Shown piece after piece: positions 1-13,033 of a stretch of 64,000 bases of DNA. The notes beneath the pieces are model-generated. The model saw only the letters and a list, made by a program, of their open reading frames with translations. It was not told where the DNA came from and did not search any database. The DNA is taken from assembly GCA_963969595.1 (NCBI GenBank), contig OZ018411.1, positions 23,868,545 to 23,932,544 on the forward strand, written 5' to 3'. The translations under genes and the position numbers were made by a program. The number at the start of each line of letters is the position of its first letter. Position 1 is the first letter of the stretch. Origin of the DNA: Neckera pumila (Eukaryota; Streptophyta; Bryopsida; Hypnales; Neckeraceae).

Positions 1-174
1 TACCAGTACCAGTTCGTAGATCTTTCGTGCACTTACATGTCACAACTTTGGCCCCCTAAATTGTGCCCTACATTTAACGAAGTTGATCACGTGGCATTCA
101 CTCACTACCAGAATCGCCATCAGGAAGGCAAACAGACGAGAGGAAAGCGTAAAGATAGGGGTGGCCTTCATTAC
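1..174 (-). other. PHY: phytochrome intron 1, 5' part
   Basis: Begins with the donor GTAATG directly after the GAG codon at 175-177. Translation beyond this point runs on to a stop at about position 40 and loses all similarity to phytochrome. No branch point or acceptor is inside the window. Confidence 0.8.
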
Positions 175-2535
175 CTCGTCGCGCAACCAGCCGGTGAGCT
201 TCTCCATGGACGGGCTCCACTCAGTACAATAGCCCAATTCGTCGCCCCCAAAGATGGGCGGAATCAATGGATTGGGGCTCTGCACAATACTCTTGTAATC
301 TCCGTGAATGCGCGTGAACTTATCATGCACCATTTTCTGTCCCGTGACGTCCTGTCCCACGAAGCACACGCCGACCACATTCTCCTGCACATCGCGGCTG
401 GAGCATGCGTTCACGACGAGAATCACGACGCCCTTGGCCTTCTGCGGCCCGAACGTCTTCAACTGCACCTCCACATTCTGCTCCTCGTCGCCTTGCAGCG
501 CCAGGTAAAGCAACCGCTCCACCGAGTCCACGGATTCCTCCAGAATGAGGTCGTTGATGAGAGAGCGTCCCATGGCGTCGCCCACAGGAAGGCCCGTGAG
601 CTCGGCCACTTTGGCATTCCAACCGTTGATGAAGCCCGCGGAGTCGACAGCCAGAATGGGCGCAGTCGCAGTCTCGATCAAGCGCACCATCTCGTTCGCC
701 ACCGTGCTGAGCTCGTCCATGCCCTGCAGCTTCATGTCGTGCAAGCGCGCGTGGATCATGGTCTTGGAGTCGCTGGCCTCGCCGGAGGGGGCGTGGAAGG
801 AGCCGCGCAGGATGAGTTGCAGGGAGTGGACTGCGTCCATTTCGACGTCTTCCCAGGGGACGCTGCGTCGCTTCACGACTTCCAGGAAGGCATTGAAGGA
901 GGAGCGAGGCGTCATTTTGCGGCCGTCGTCCTTATCGGCCGCGTCGTGCTTTGCGCCGCCCCACTTGATCTCTTTCGCCGTGTGCGAGCGGAACCAGAAT
1001 AAGAAATCCGTGGGGGCGATTCGCGCCGCGGCCATCCCGCAGACGGCTTCGCCGAGGAGATTAGCGCCCGGGTAGCCCGCGTCCAGGAGGCTGTCGGTGC
1101 TTAACCCTGTGGATTCTTGGTGACAGTCCAGGAGCCAGTCGGCGATTTCCCTCAGCTGGGGCTCTGTGGGCGTGATGCCCAGGAGCCAGAAGCGGTTGTT
1201 GTAAAAGAGAGCTGCGCCGTCGCACTTGACGAGGTCCATGATGTTGGGGGACTGAGAGACGATGCCGATGGGGGCGTCGCGAAGCAGCATGTCGCAGAGG
1301 AGAGTCTGCGTTCGGAGAATGTGCTTCTCGCGGGTTTGGCCGGCGAGGTCGACTTCCATGTTGAGCTGCAACCCGAAGACTTGCATTAGAAACTCGCATG
1401 CGGAGCGTAAGGGGTAGGAGATTGTGCGCGCGGTAGTGTGGTGACAGACCACGAGGCCCCAGAGACGACGCCCTTTCTGTTGCACGCCGAAGTCGTCTTC
1501 CTGGTCGTTCACGATCACAGCGAGCGTGATGGACGCAACGGAGCCCATGTTGCCCATGTACTGCGCGTGGCAGCCGTGGGGGGCGCGCAACGTCGAGCCC
1601 GCGAGCGTTAGCGGCTGACGCAAATCCTTGTCTTGGATCACCTTCACGGGCGGAGCGCAGCAATCCGCAATCATGCGCACTCTGTTTTTCATGAACAGGA
1701 AGCGCGACGCTTGCGGAATGTCTGTAGACGGGTAGTGCAACCCTAAGTAGGATTCCAGGTCCGATCGCCGAATCTCAGCTAAAACTTCCCCGTGCTCGTC
1801 TTCGTGGAATCTGTACGCCATGACGCGATCATACCCAGTGAGCTCGCGAACCTCTTCCACCACCGCGTCGCAGAGCAGCCCGATGTCGCCCCCCGGAAGG
1901 GACTGCAGCCGGGCAATGGCCTTCGCCGCGAGCTTGTGCGAGTGCAGCGCGCCCGCCGTGGAGATCTTGTCGTTGGAGCGGACGGGCTCAAAGTCGAGCA
2001 CCATGCCGACGTCCATGCGGTGGATAATGGCGTAGAAAGGTTTCCCCGAGCTGCGCGAGTGGACCGCAATGGGGTTCACCATGGACAAATCCTGCGTCGC
2101 AGCCGCGCGTTCCAGGGCCGTTGCACTGGACGGGGAGAAGAGCGCGCGCGCGTCTGTGCCAATTCCGAGCACGTCCTGCTGGCCCACGCTCGCCACTGCC
2201 TGAGGCATTAGGTCCAGCAACTCTGGGGCATTCTCGCTATACGCGATGACCCGAAAGGTGGATTCCTCCACCGCTATCATGCACCCGAACGTCTGCGTGA
2301 GCCCGCCTCGCTGCATGCGCTGAAGGTACGCAGTCACCGCTTGCGCGGGCACCTGCTGCACAGACGTTTTTGACGCTTGCCCCACGGACTTCGAGTAATC
2401 GAACGAGTCGCCCGAGTCATTGGACTCCTCGTATACCGCCTGCAACTTCGCATCGGCCGTGGTCTGCGCCACACGCACGCTGTGCTTCGATTTCACCGAG
2501 CCCCCCGACGAGTACGACATCTTCGTGGACGTCAT
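175..2535 (-). CDS. PHY: phytochrome, first coding exon (partial gene)
   Basis: Red/far-red photoreceptor apoprotein that binds a linear tetrapyrrole and moves between cytosol and nucleus. The exon encodes 787 residues from ATG at 2535. Visible in order: Ser-rich N-terminal extension (1-65), PAS (about 70-190), GAF (about 220-400) with DIP at 272-274 and the chromophore cysteine C322 in [14 protein letters not shown] domain (about 410-585) with the tongue WFRSHT and PRxSF at 543-547, then PAS-A (about 620-740) and the start of PAS-B. The frame reads TGWLRDE and meets a donor GTAATG at 174, in phase 0. The end of PAS-B, the histidine-kinase-related domain and the stop lie beyond position 1. 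GC content is far above the flanks. The N-terminus resembles bryophyte phytochromes from memory. Identity is very secure; the exon end is inferred from the splice signal. Confidence 0.96.
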
Positions 2536-2870
2536 CCTCGCCCAATTCCAGCCCCCGCAGCCTAGAATCCCAACCTCTCCAAACCCCTCCCCTCGTCAAA
2601 ACCTCGTACCTCAAAAACCCACCTCGAAAACCAACCCCTTCAATTCGCAAGCATCACATTGTTCAATACCCAGTCTCGCGCATTCCCTCTAAACCCACCA
2701 CCCTCATCATTCTCCGCCCCTGCGTCCCCACACACCCTTCAATCGACACTGGTCACCACCAATCTCCCCTTCCAAAAAGCTCTCACCATCATTCCCAACC
2801 CCCCTTGCTCCACAACCACTTGCCACATCCCCTCCCCTCGCGAAACCCAAATCTTAAACATACATCACAA

Positions 2871-2919
<49 letters not shown>

Positions 2920-3310
2920 ACATCTCAAGCTTGCGAACTAAGTTAAACCATCACCACACCCCAAGCTCGTCGTGAATTCCGCGCCGGTGACGCTCCCTCT
3001 GCATTCCAAGCCGAGGTTTTTCGGAAAACGGCGCACGAGACATGATCAAAGCCAGTTCGTCCGAGCTCCGGGAGATTGAAAAATTGCTTCCGTCAGGACC
3101 CCGCGCGACCCGACGACGCTACCGTAAGTTGGAAGAGCAGCTGATCACTCCTTTAAGCCTCCGTCGCCACTCCGTCTCCAGATTAAACAGGGGAAGGCGG
3201 AGACGACTCTCATCCATGTGGATGAATTTTGGGACTCTGTTCGTCCGCAGCGAGGCGATCCATTGGTGGAGCAGATCGCCCCCGTCCGTTGTAGATCACG
3301 GGGGGTGACG
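2536..3310 (-). promoter_or_regulatory. phytochrome 5' leader and promoter region
   Basis: GC-richer than the DNA to its right and directly upstream of the phytochrome start codon. It carries a pure CT run (GA on the gene strand) at 2876-2916, common in plant 5' leaders. No TATA box or transcription start can be assigned with confidence, and a 5' UTR intron cannot be excluded. Confidence 0.45.
2876..2916. repeat. (CT)n microsatellite
   Basis: About 20 uninterrupted CT units, lying about 340 bp upstream of the phytochrome ATG and reading as GA on the transcribed strand. Confidence 0.95.
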
Positions 3311-3952
3311 GGGACCGAATTTCATCCATTGTGGGGGGCGCTTGGATACTGTACCCGACTTTGATGTGCCGGCTGCAGAAAGACTACAGTACAGTACAGT
3401 ACTCCGGTCACATGATCTGTTAGGAACTGGGCAATCCCAGGGTGTACCGCAATATTTTATATTGGATCCCCTGATATTAGTGTGTGATATTAGAGCATTG
3501 ATCCTCAATGCCAGCCAGCGATCCCAAAACTGCTTTATAGAATTTAGTTCAACATGCTACCTAAGTTATTGGGATTTAGTGTAATATGCTACCTCCAAGA
3601 CAAACGGGCATCAATTTCGGCTACCTTGAGAGTGAGTAGCATTAAAAAAAACTAAAAAGATAGGATTTTGCAAGTTTTAAAGGATTATTGGGAGTACTAT
3701 AATATAAAACTAACGAAGTAGATGCTAATTCCAATGTAGAGGAAGTTGCACATTGGCTACCAAAATTCTATTGTTTGTTGCAGTCTTGACTAAAATCTAA
3801 TTTTTTCAAGGATTTTTTCCAATACACTTTAAGCTCCTGAAATTTTTTAGTAGCAATGGAGTGAAATTTAGCCACTTTTGTGAACGCTGATGCCAGCCTC
3901 CTCATTCGCACTTCCAAATACAGGTTTGTCCTAACTTCAAGTTTAACCCTTA

Positions 3953-4586
3953 TTAACCCCTAAATGCCCAAGGCCTGTTTTGGGCTTCCTGGAATTTGCT
4001 CTAAATTGAACAAAATGCCAACATTTTGATAAGTTGTATCAAGTTTTTTTAAATTGTAACCATACAAATTCAAACTAGACATGTTAGAGATCTCATCGGA
4101 AAAGAAAACACAACAATATCACTTATGGAGTGAAAGATTATAATGTTTTGAATATGAGGGTGCTAAAACTGCAAAAATCTCTCAATCTTCTTTTTACAAG
4201 TCAAATCTAAAAAGTTGGTGACCAAAAAAAAATGAAGTTCAAGGGCCTTACTTGTATAACCCTGATCAATTTATGGCTTCTTAAAATCTACTCTACAATT
4301 TTTTGAATGTGATTTTTTCTCCAAGATCTAGTGTATTTGAAGCTCATTTCCAAGAGCTCTCAACACTACAGGAAGGCAAGATTGCAATGGGTACCCTTGT
4401 ACAAAAACTTGAATAAGAAAATCACTATTATTTATTTTCAAGATTGGATTCTTGGTGCTAAAAATAGACTTCAAGAAGAACTTTGTAAAAATATAAACTA
4501 CTAAAATTAGCAACTTGGTTAGGTTTTATTTAACTTCAAAGTTTTGCAAACACCAGATTTGGGTGCCTTGGGCATTTAGGGGTTAA
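3953..4586. mobile_element. TIR element, TTAACCCC family, copy 1
   Basis: Terminal inverted repeat TTAACCCCTAAATGCCCAAG on the left; the right end, 4567-4586, is its reverse complement. The 634-bp interior is AT-rich with no open frame. Similar ends recur near 6144, 14,171, 52,083, 60,055 and 60,628, so this is a dispersed family of non-autonomous elements. I could not assign a superfamily because no clean target duplication is visible. Confidence 0.7.
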
Positions 4587-4609
4587 AGGACACAATTCAT
4601 GAGTCCTAA

Positions 4610-5227
4610 GACCATCAGCAATGCTGGCCCAGTATCAGTGTAGCTAATTTTTGGACACTAAATAATTAGAACTTGAAAATTGTCTCATTGAAAGCACTTT
4701 GGAAAAAACCTTGGATAAAGAACAAGAAAATTCAAAATTAGGCACTGGACAAGTATTTCAAAAGCAAGGTACAAATCTGAAATTATAGAAGTCTTACAAC
4801 ATCCCCACTGCAACACGTTGAAGTGACTAAATGTTTTGCACCGTCAATCTTCTAAGATCAATGGTGCAGAACATTTGAAGTGTTGCTTCAGCGTGTTGCT
4901 TCAGCGTGTTGCAATGGGGTTGCTCTTAGCAAATCATGGTTACTAAAGCAACACTTGGCCATTGACCCTCAACATTTGGCAATTTTTAGATGGTCAACGG
5001 CCAATGTTGATTTGGTAACCATGATTTGCTAAGACCTCTATAATTTCATATTTGTACCTTGCTTTTGAAGTTGTTGTCCAATGTCTTATTTAGAATTTTC
5101 TTGTCGCTTCTCCGAGTTCTTTCCGATGTGCTTCCAATGAGACAATTTTCAAGTTCTAATTATTCAGCGTCCAAAAGTTAGTTATATTGATATTGGACCA
5201 TATACTAGGCCAGCATTGCGGATGGTC
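4610..5227. mobile_element. long-TIR MITE, PIF/Harbinger-like, copy 1
   Basis: The outer roughly 190 bp on each side are imperfect inverted repeats (left end GACCATCAGCAATGCTGG, right end its near-complement), separated by an inner hairpin. The element is flanked on both sides by TAA (4607-4609 and 5228-5230), the 3-bp target duplication typical of PIF/Harbinger. Interior non-coding. A second copy lies at 31,163. Confidence 0.8.
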
Positions 5228-5707
5228 TAACTTCAGTAGATTTCTACATTAAAAACACACATTTCAAGAAAATTGATGTTTTTTACATGTAGTAATGCAT
5301 GTCTAAAATGTAATCTCATTTCTTTATAACTATAAACATCAAATTGAATTTTATATGATTTTTTAAAGAAATAGTAGTGTGACAAACCAATCATGGGATA
5401 AATGGATGTACTCCTTGAGCTCGTACCAAGAAGATTCGATAGAAAAATTTCAAAAAGCGGTATGGTTTAAGCTTTCAAGATGCTAGCTTCCAAGAAATAT
5501 AAAAATTAAAATTTTAATAATTTTGAAAATAATTCAAATGGAAATAAAATTAGATTATTAAAGTTACATCTTTTTAGGTTAATTTAACAAATTTAAAATC
5601 AAGAACTATATAAAAATTGCAAATTTTGACTTTCAAAATGCTTGTGGGGCTTGCAATATCAGTTAAGGGTTAAGCCCTGAAGGATGCTGCGGTTGTTTTT
5701 TGTACGA

Positions 5708-5880
5708 TGAATGACAGAAAATCCTTTTATGCAGGACAGAAGTGCAAATATTCATCTATAGAATTTTGTTTGAAAAGGGAGGTCTCGTATAATAGTTTGA
5801 CTTCCAATGAGTACTTTTGCATATTTTTAAGCCAATGATTCACACGGTACCAAAAGGAATGATTTCCACAATCACTAGCT
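5708..5880 (+). repeat. dispersed ~170-bp repeat, copy 1 of 3
   Basis: Shares an ordered set of blocks, including TAGTTTGACTTCCAATGAGT and the following AAGC-ATGATTCACA-GGT segment, with 24,024-24,200 and 34,674-34,850. All three copies have the same orientation. Divergent and non-coding; probably an old transposon relic. Confidence 0.6.
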
Positions 5881-6143
5881 TATCCTTTAAGCGAGCCTTT
5901 AAGGATTGAGGTATCCAATCAATCTTTTTCTATATGCCCAATAAAGATATTATGGACCAATCACAAATCACCCTACTTGAAATGTAGGACAAGGTTTCAT
6001 AACAAACATATACATTTAGTCAAGAGAGAAATATTTGAGGCTCAATAGAGTTAACTACAAAGCACTTTACTTAGAATGTAAGACAAGGTTTCATAAGAAA
6101 TTCATATAGACTAAGAGGGGATATTTGAGGCTCAATATAATTA

Positions 6144-6710
6144 ACCCCTAAAGCCCAGAGGCACATTTCAAGCAAAATTGTAAAAAATTGTCACTTTTTA
6201 GGGCAGTGAGAAAAACATTAAAAAAAAAAGATTTTTTTCAAAATTCAACTGTACAAATTTGCACTAGACTACTATGAGACTGTGTGGAAAAAATTTCAGA
6301 AACTTTGCCCGTTCGGATTGAAAGATAGTGTTTGAAGTAAGAAGAATTTTTTTTTTCAACATTGCTCAACAGGGCCAGTAGACTTTAACTCCTCCTAGAG
6401 TGAGATTTTTACACTGCATATGCTTATTTTTTTACATTTGCATCTTGTATCGTGTAAATTAATTACATATATGGAAAATTTAAAGAGTTTCCAAATATTA
6501 CCAAATTGCCCAAGCTGCCAGAAAAGTTCAGGGTAGCATAATTTTGATCCAGGCACCCAATTGAAAAAAAAATTAGATTATCAACAAGGCGGTACATATA
6601 CACACCTTCTATCAAAATTTTGCAAACATCGGTCCAACAAAAATTGACTTCATAGGAACCTACCCAAATTTTCAATTGTTTGTTCAATGGACAATTGTCT
6701 TTTAGGGGGT
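6144..6710. mobile_element. degenerate TTAACCCC-family element
   Basis: Begins TTAACCCCTAAAG and ends near TTTTAGGGGG. The internal block with CACTAGACTACTATGAGA and GAAACTTTG also occurs near 11,480 and 19,740. No coding capacity. Confidence 0.5.
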
Positions 6711-8728
6711 AGTCATAAATTGAACCTCAATTTTTATAAAGAATGTCAGAGGAAGGCATGACTAAAAATAGTACAAAATATCACCAAACTCCATTATAAT
6801 CCAGCTTAGGTGTTTTGTCATATGTTTTTCTCAAACTCCAACTTCTGGTCCCTCATTGCACACCCTTTACAATTTACCTCTAATATAATGAAGAAATATG
6901 AAGAATTGACTTGAGTAACACTCCAAAGAGACTTTTTTTAAAATACTACTCATTCATTTTGCTCATAGTTGGATGGTATGTAATGAAGACACCTTTAGAG
7001 ACTATGACATTATTTATTGTGTTTAAAAGTTTATAATCATATGTGTTTCTATTATATTGGTTTTAAAATTTTGGTGTAATATTTTGAATTCTTTTACTTT
7101 AAAGAACAAAACATATTAGCTTTTTGCAAAAATTGATGCCCATGAGCAAATGTTGTATTATTTTAATTTCAAAATACACAAACCAAGAGTAATCTATAGA
7201 TATATAGTTGTGTATGTTGTTTTTAAATATTATTTTTCAACCTTTCAACTCAATTTTTCAACATATGTGTTTTAAAATCACCCCCCAAAGTGCTAAAATT
7301 ATACCTTAAGAAGATTCAAAGTCTTATAAACGAACATAGCAAGGTGCCAAAAATAAATACTTTGCACCTTAATATTTTGCAATCCATAAAGTCAAAGTTT
7401 CTAAAATTTTCTTCCATACAATACAAAATATTATCACAATCCAAAATATTATAGTTCAATAAGTAATAAAACTATTTTTAATTTTGTTTTGCTCGTCGTA
7501 CAAGGAATGCCAATTTTAGAGTGTTTTTTGGTCAAACATAACCATGAAATTGTAGGTGGTAACCCAGGTGATAACAAAGGAGTGCTCTTGAAGATTTTTT
7601 AAATTTAAATTGTATTTTAACATTGTTAGTAAAATCTTCAAGAAATTTATGGTACTCAATGCAATTTCATTAATGAACCCCATAGTAATGAAAGTAACTT
7701 GTAATAAATATGGAATAATGTCATTTTGTGAAATGCAATTAACTATATTTTAGCTGTTGATATCTTAGATATCCATAAAATCAATTCAATATGATCTATA
7801 ATATTTCCATACTGTCTTAAATAGTATGATTGTCAACCCAACTTTTATCTAGGTTTCATTGAACTTTCATTTCAAAACTTATCCATATTTGACCCAAGAG
7901 TTTACAGTAATTCTATTAAACTCATCCAAAATTCATGGACCAATTTTCAAATTATCTCACTAACAAAATTAGGTTGGATAGTACATCCTCTTTTTAACGC
8001 TCAACCAAGTAGGCACAACCAAAGTGGATGAAGAGTGACTTGGACCCATGTAAGTATTCTTCAAGGACTCAATCCTACCATGTCAAGATTTGGCATCACC
8101 ATTGCTAAGCTTAGTCAATTGATTTTTCTAAATTCCACATATGATTGTTCAATTCATTTTTTATAACTTTATAAGACATACTTGGCATATGGTGATGACA
8201 AACAAGAAGCTAATTAGAAGGCATGACACATAAGAAGCTATAGTATATCAATATAGCCCACATAGTTTAAAATTTATTCATTAAATTGAATAAAAGTTTA
8301 ACTAATAAGGAATACATGCCTACAACCAACACTACCTAAAAATGCGACACCTATACTTGGACCCAAAAGCACCACAAAAATTATATAATAGACAAGATGT
8401 ACACAATCAAAACATTTGAGTCTCTAAAAGCCTAAATTATTGATTTTCAGTACATTGAAAGACAAATATTGTGAAATTCATCACTTATTCATACAACATC
8501 TAAATAATGCATGCTAAAGTGCATTGGATTCTTCTTTCAATTGATAACAAGATTCCATAAAAATTAATGTATATCTTAATATATAAAAGTTTCAATTGCC
8601 TAATAGATGGCAATTATACATGCTCATACCTTATGCCAATTTTGTGCTCTAGCAACTTGGGCAAAAAATAAATAATTAAAAGGTGCCTAAATTTTTGGAA
8701 AATTATTGACTTAGTTTGCCTCCCCTCC

Positions 8729-8752
8729 TATATATATATATATATATATATA
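8729..8752. repeat. (TA)n microsatellite
   Basis: An uninterrupted run of about 12 TA units in AT-rich intergenic DNA. Confidence 0.9.
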
Positions 8753-9672
8753 CATATATTGGAATCCAGAGACTCCATATCTACCTACAAATTGAAAATC
8801 TTAATAATTGTCACCTCATTTAATGAAATGGAGTCATTCAAACTTTTCCACTCTTAAATGTTTCCTTAGAACCATTTCCAACTTTTTCATTTTTCAAAAA
8901 TGTGATTTTTGAAGGAGTTTTTTGAGCTGCCCAGGCTGCCCGCCCAACGTGGAAAATTACATATCATGCAATAACTTTTTCACCGAGTAGTCAAAAGTTA
9001 TGAAAATTGTTGGACCTTAAAGCTACTCCTCGGGCACATGTTTTGTGAAATTTTTAGTGAAAAAAAATAAAAACTCCATTTGTAGTGAGCTGCCCGAAAT
9101 CGCTATGTTGCCAAAAAACATTGTTTGGTCCTTGAGGGGGTCAAATGACCTAGTCATCATATGGATACCTACAAATATCTTATAGGAAGGATCATGTCAA
9201 TTCTTTATAGTGTCTAACTTACCTCTTAACTAAGGCATCAAAGATGAAATTCTGAACCATCTAGGTCCATGTGGCTTACTTCCAAAAGCTCTTTTAAATC
9301 CAAAACATTTTTGGGTTGTTTTGATCACCTCAAGTGAAGTAGCAGAAAACAATTTTTTTTGCATGGATTTCATTCACGTATACTTCTATTAAATCTGCAT
9401 TATTTTAAACAAAATTGTGATGGATTTAATACAAAACCATCAGTTGTAATGTATTGATTTCTTCTAGCGGTAGTACCTTGAAAACCTACATTTTTTTACA
9501 TGTCATTGCAACACAAGTAAAAAATGAGATCCTATGGTTAGAAGTTCTTCAAAATGCATAAAATTTTATCTTCAACTCTTTATGTGGAAGGTGCCGTTTT
9601 TGTGCTATTTAGAGAGTATTTATCTTATTTTTTGAGCCAAGGAACTTTAAGAGTTAGGAGAGTTGAGCCATT

Positions 9673-9924
9673 CATTAGAGGGGATTCAGGGGCCTTGGTA
9701 GACCATTAGGCCCGTTCCCCAATCTGCGCAGATTTAGTGAACGGCGATACGGGTGTGTCAAAAAAAAAAATATTTTTTTTACCAAAATATCACTTTAAGC
9801 AAATTTTTTTTCTTTTCAAAAAATGATGTGGCAGTCGCTATGCCACGTCAGCCAGCTGCATTCCTACAGTCTAGGAACGCAGGGGAACTCACAGTCTTCC
9901 AAGACCCCCAAATCCCCTCTAATG
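9673..9924. mobile_element. MITE family CATTAGA, copy 1
   Basis: Left end CATTAGAGGGGATT, right end its reverse complement AATCCCCTCTAATG. The interior has an A/T-homopolymer core next to a GC-rich block containing ATGTGGCAGTCGCT and CCACGTCAGCCAGCTGC. Same architecture as 12,321-12,608 and, in reverse orientation, 33,520-33,811. Non-autonomous; superfamily not assigned. Confidence 0.78.
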
Positions 9925-10643
9925 TCTAAGGGTCAGGGGGAACTACTTGACCCCCTCACTCGTCCCCCCAAGTCAATCCGGACGAGCATGCCAAGAAAAG
10001 CCCCCCTATTTTGTGCTTGATTAATTTATCTTCTACACCTCTGATTGCAACTGAAATCTGAATTCAAAATTTTGCAAATTTTATCATGCGTGTCGAATAA
10101 AAATTTCAGCGTTCTCAAGCGAGGTGATCAGTTCACCCCAGTCCCAAATAACGTTCCATTAACGCCGGTTGTGCTCCTTGGCAGTCGATGCTCTGTGATG
10201 CTCTGTGATGCTCTGTGATGAACTGATGATACGGGTGATTGGGGACTGAAATACACCGGGAGATTCAAACTGCAGCATGCAAGATCGTGGGATTTGTTGC
10301 TCTATCTTTGTCTGTGCGCGAAGTCCTTGCATTGTGCGTGTCTCCACTCCTGGCTATCTTTTATTTCAGGCGAGCCTTTGCCTGGGTGCAGGACTGCAGG
10401 CCAGGCTGCATTGATTCCCCCGGGGAAGAAGCTAAGGTCCCGTAACTTACCTTACCTTACCTGAACTTAGCCTTGCCGTGCTTCGTGCCAGCTTAGAGGC
10501 ACACCCCTCCCATGTGGGCTCTCCCTAACTTTAGTGGTGCTTCACAGCCGGCGTTCATTGGCTCTCTCTACGTCCTGGCTCTCTCGACGCAACCTCCATG
10601 CAACTAGTCGCAGCGCGCAGCCGCCATAAGTTAAAGTTAAACT

Positions 10644-10867
10644 TTCCGGCCAAGCTAGGGAACCTCACTGGCAGAACGAAACCAAACTTTTGAAGTTAAA
10701 GTTAGTACTACTGTACTACAGTAGTTCCGGCCAGGCTAGGCCGGGAACCTGGCAGAACGAAACCAAACTTTTGAAGTTACTGTAAAAGTTAGTACTACTG
10801 TACTACAGTAGTTCCGGCCAAGTTAGGGAACCTCACTGGCAGAACGAAACCAAACTTTTGAAGTTCT
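10644..10867. repeat. tandem repeat, about 2.7 units of 77-91 bp
   Basis: Units start TTCCGGCCA at 10,644, 10,735 and 10,812 and share GGCAGAACGAAACCAAAC plus TTTTGAAGTTA; units are separated by TAGTACTACTGTACTACAG. Unit length varies, so it is an imperfect minisatellite. It lies in a local GC-richer patch (10.1-11.2 kb) with no recognised gene. Confidence 0.75.
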
Positions 10868-11344
10868 TCGTTTCATTTGTGTCAAACAAAAAAACCAAAA
10901 AAAATTTGAAGTTACGTTAGTGCTCCATCCGTACTCGTTTTCTCTGTCTGTCTGTTGACATGAATGAAACAGTACCAGCGTACTCTCATCGCAATAACTT
11001 AGATAGACCTGAAATGAAAACTGCCGTGCCAAGGCCCCAGCCGACAGCTAAGTCATCTGTGCGTTTGACTTGGACTCCTGCGAAAAGCTTCGTTGTGTCA
11101 CTTGTGGCCATTGCATTCAGAGCAGACTTCAGAGCAGACTTCAGAGCAGTCTGCGGAGCAGCCGATTGTCATGGTAGTTAAGTGCCTGACTGTTCCCGTC
11201 CTGTTCGTCGACAGGGGCATTCCCATGCCTACTTATGAACTCACAAGTCCCAACCTGAAGTCTGAAGGTATATTTGTATTTTTGCTGGTTGTATCTTTTA
11301 TTTCTTGGCAATGAAAAATTCCGTTTCATTTGTTAAAAGAAAAG

Positions 11345-11750
11345 AAAAAGAGAAGAAGTCTGAAGGCTTTTTTTTCCATCAAATTCGACTCAAAACGGCC
11401 ATTTTCTAATGCAAATGGGCTAAAAAGTTTAGTTGTTTTTTTTCTTCACATATCAAACCATAGGATCTTGCACTAAACTAGTATAAGAATGTGTGGAAGA
11501 AAATTCAAAAACTTTGATCCCATAGATTGCAAGATATTTGTGTTTGAAGTAAAGAAAATTGGATTTTTTTGCACCTTGCTTGTCTAAATTTCTAAGACTT
11601 TGAGTCTTAGCTCATACCTCTTGCACTGACATGTGTTGAAATTATAATTATATATGTTGAAGAATTGAGTTCAACCTAAATTGCCCAAAATTTATAAAGT
11701 CATATAAAGTCAACCCAAAATTTCAGGCTCATTTTGGTGTAAGTAGTTAA
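11345..11750. mobile_element. fragment of TTAACCCC-related element
   Basis: Contains CTCAAAACGGCCATTTTCTA, ATCTTGCACTAAACTAGT and TTGCAAGATATTTGTGTTTG blocks, shared in order with 19,652-19,856. It may be the left part of an element whose right end (CTTAGGGGTTAA) is at 14,171. In that case the CATTAGA MITE and the 12,650-14,028 element are insertions within it. That assembly is inference. Confidence 0.45.
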
Positions 11751-12320
11751 ATTCCTTTGATCGGTTAAATTTTTTTTATGGAAAGTATTGAAGCTTAACT
11801 ATTGAAAGTTTTTATTTTTCATTGAAAATAGGTATATATTTGATTTTTGAGAGGTCCTCAAGTATGTACCATTAGTGGAAGAGTAAAGCTTGTGAATTTT
11901 ACTTGATTTCCCCGCTTTGGACAAAGCTTCACAATTTTGCTTGATTTGAGATCTAAAAAATTGTACTTATCCATTTGCTTTGAAAATGGTCCCAATGGAA
12001 AGTGTAAACTAAATGTTTTCATGATTTTCACTGTTGAAAATTTGAAAATGCAAGTGTTGAATTGAAGTTATTTGTAATTTTTTCTTATAAAAAAAAATGC
12101 ATTTCAACAATTGCAAGGTGGATTGTATTATGAATTTGATAGCTTTTTATGTGAAATTCAGTTCTTTGAAAATGTATTTTACATGTGCTAACATGATTTG
12201 AAGTTGTTCATGTCACCTCCAATTCCAAAAAACTTTTATGTGCAAATTTTTGGAACATTGTGGAGAGGGGCAACATACTAAAAGTAGAAAATATACTTTT
12301 CTCTTGTTATAATCTCACAA

Positions 12321-12608
12321 CATTAGATGATATTTGGGGGTCTTGGAGGGCCATTTCAGGCTTGATCCCTGATCTGCCCAGATTCAATGAACGCCGGTAT
12401 GGGTGTGTTAGAATTTTTTTTTCAAAAAAGATTTTTTTTTTTTTACCAAAAAAACATCATTTTAAGCAATTTTATTTTTATTTTTAAATGATGTGGCAGT
12501 CGCTGTACCACGTCAGCCAGCTGCTGCTGCTGCGTTCCTGCAATCTGGGAACGCAATAGACAGCAGGGGAACTCGAAGCCCTCTCAGACCCCCGAATCTC
12601 ATCTAATG
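12321..12608. mobile_element. MITE family CATTAGA, copy 2
   Basis: Left end CATTAGATGATATTTGGGG, right end the near-complement CCCCGAATCTCATCTAATG. Interior matches copy 1, including AACGCCGGTATGGGTGTG and the CTG-rich block. Immediately followed by the element starting at 12,650. Confidence 0.82.
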
Positions 12609-13033
12609 CTCCTATGCAATTTTGCACGCAAAATTGGTATGTATACTAAGGGCCTCTTCACACTATGGCCGTCCAAGTCGAGAGGTCGTGGGATTGAGAT
12701 TCCAAACTTTTGGTGAGAGTCCAAAGAAATGAGCAATAAATGATAGGTTTTGGAGCCTTTGACCGGCCATAGTGTGAAGCTTCCAAAGTCCAAGCCCAAA
12801 GTCCAAACCTATACCATTTGTTCAATTTCTATCCTTCTCTCTCCACATTCGTCCATCCAATTTCTAAAATTCCCTATGAAGCCTCATTCATGTGGCAATT
12901 TTTCCAAGCAAAAGCTAAAAAAACATGAAAAAAGGGTCATAAACGGCCTTGGAAAAAAAATCACAGCACATGCTCTCATCATCAAACAAGCAATATAAAG
13001 GATATAAATGGAATAAGAGGATGGCGTTGGAAT

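Noticed and set aside
37..1002. Long plus-strand open frame opposite the phytochrome exon
   Set aside because: Antisense shadow of a GC-rich coding exon; no recognisable motif, and the minus strand encodes a clear phytochrome.
3042..3308. Small plus-strand frame near the phytochrome promoter
   Set aside because: Arg/Ser-rich, no motif, lies in the presumed promoter; length is expected by chance in GC-rich DNA.
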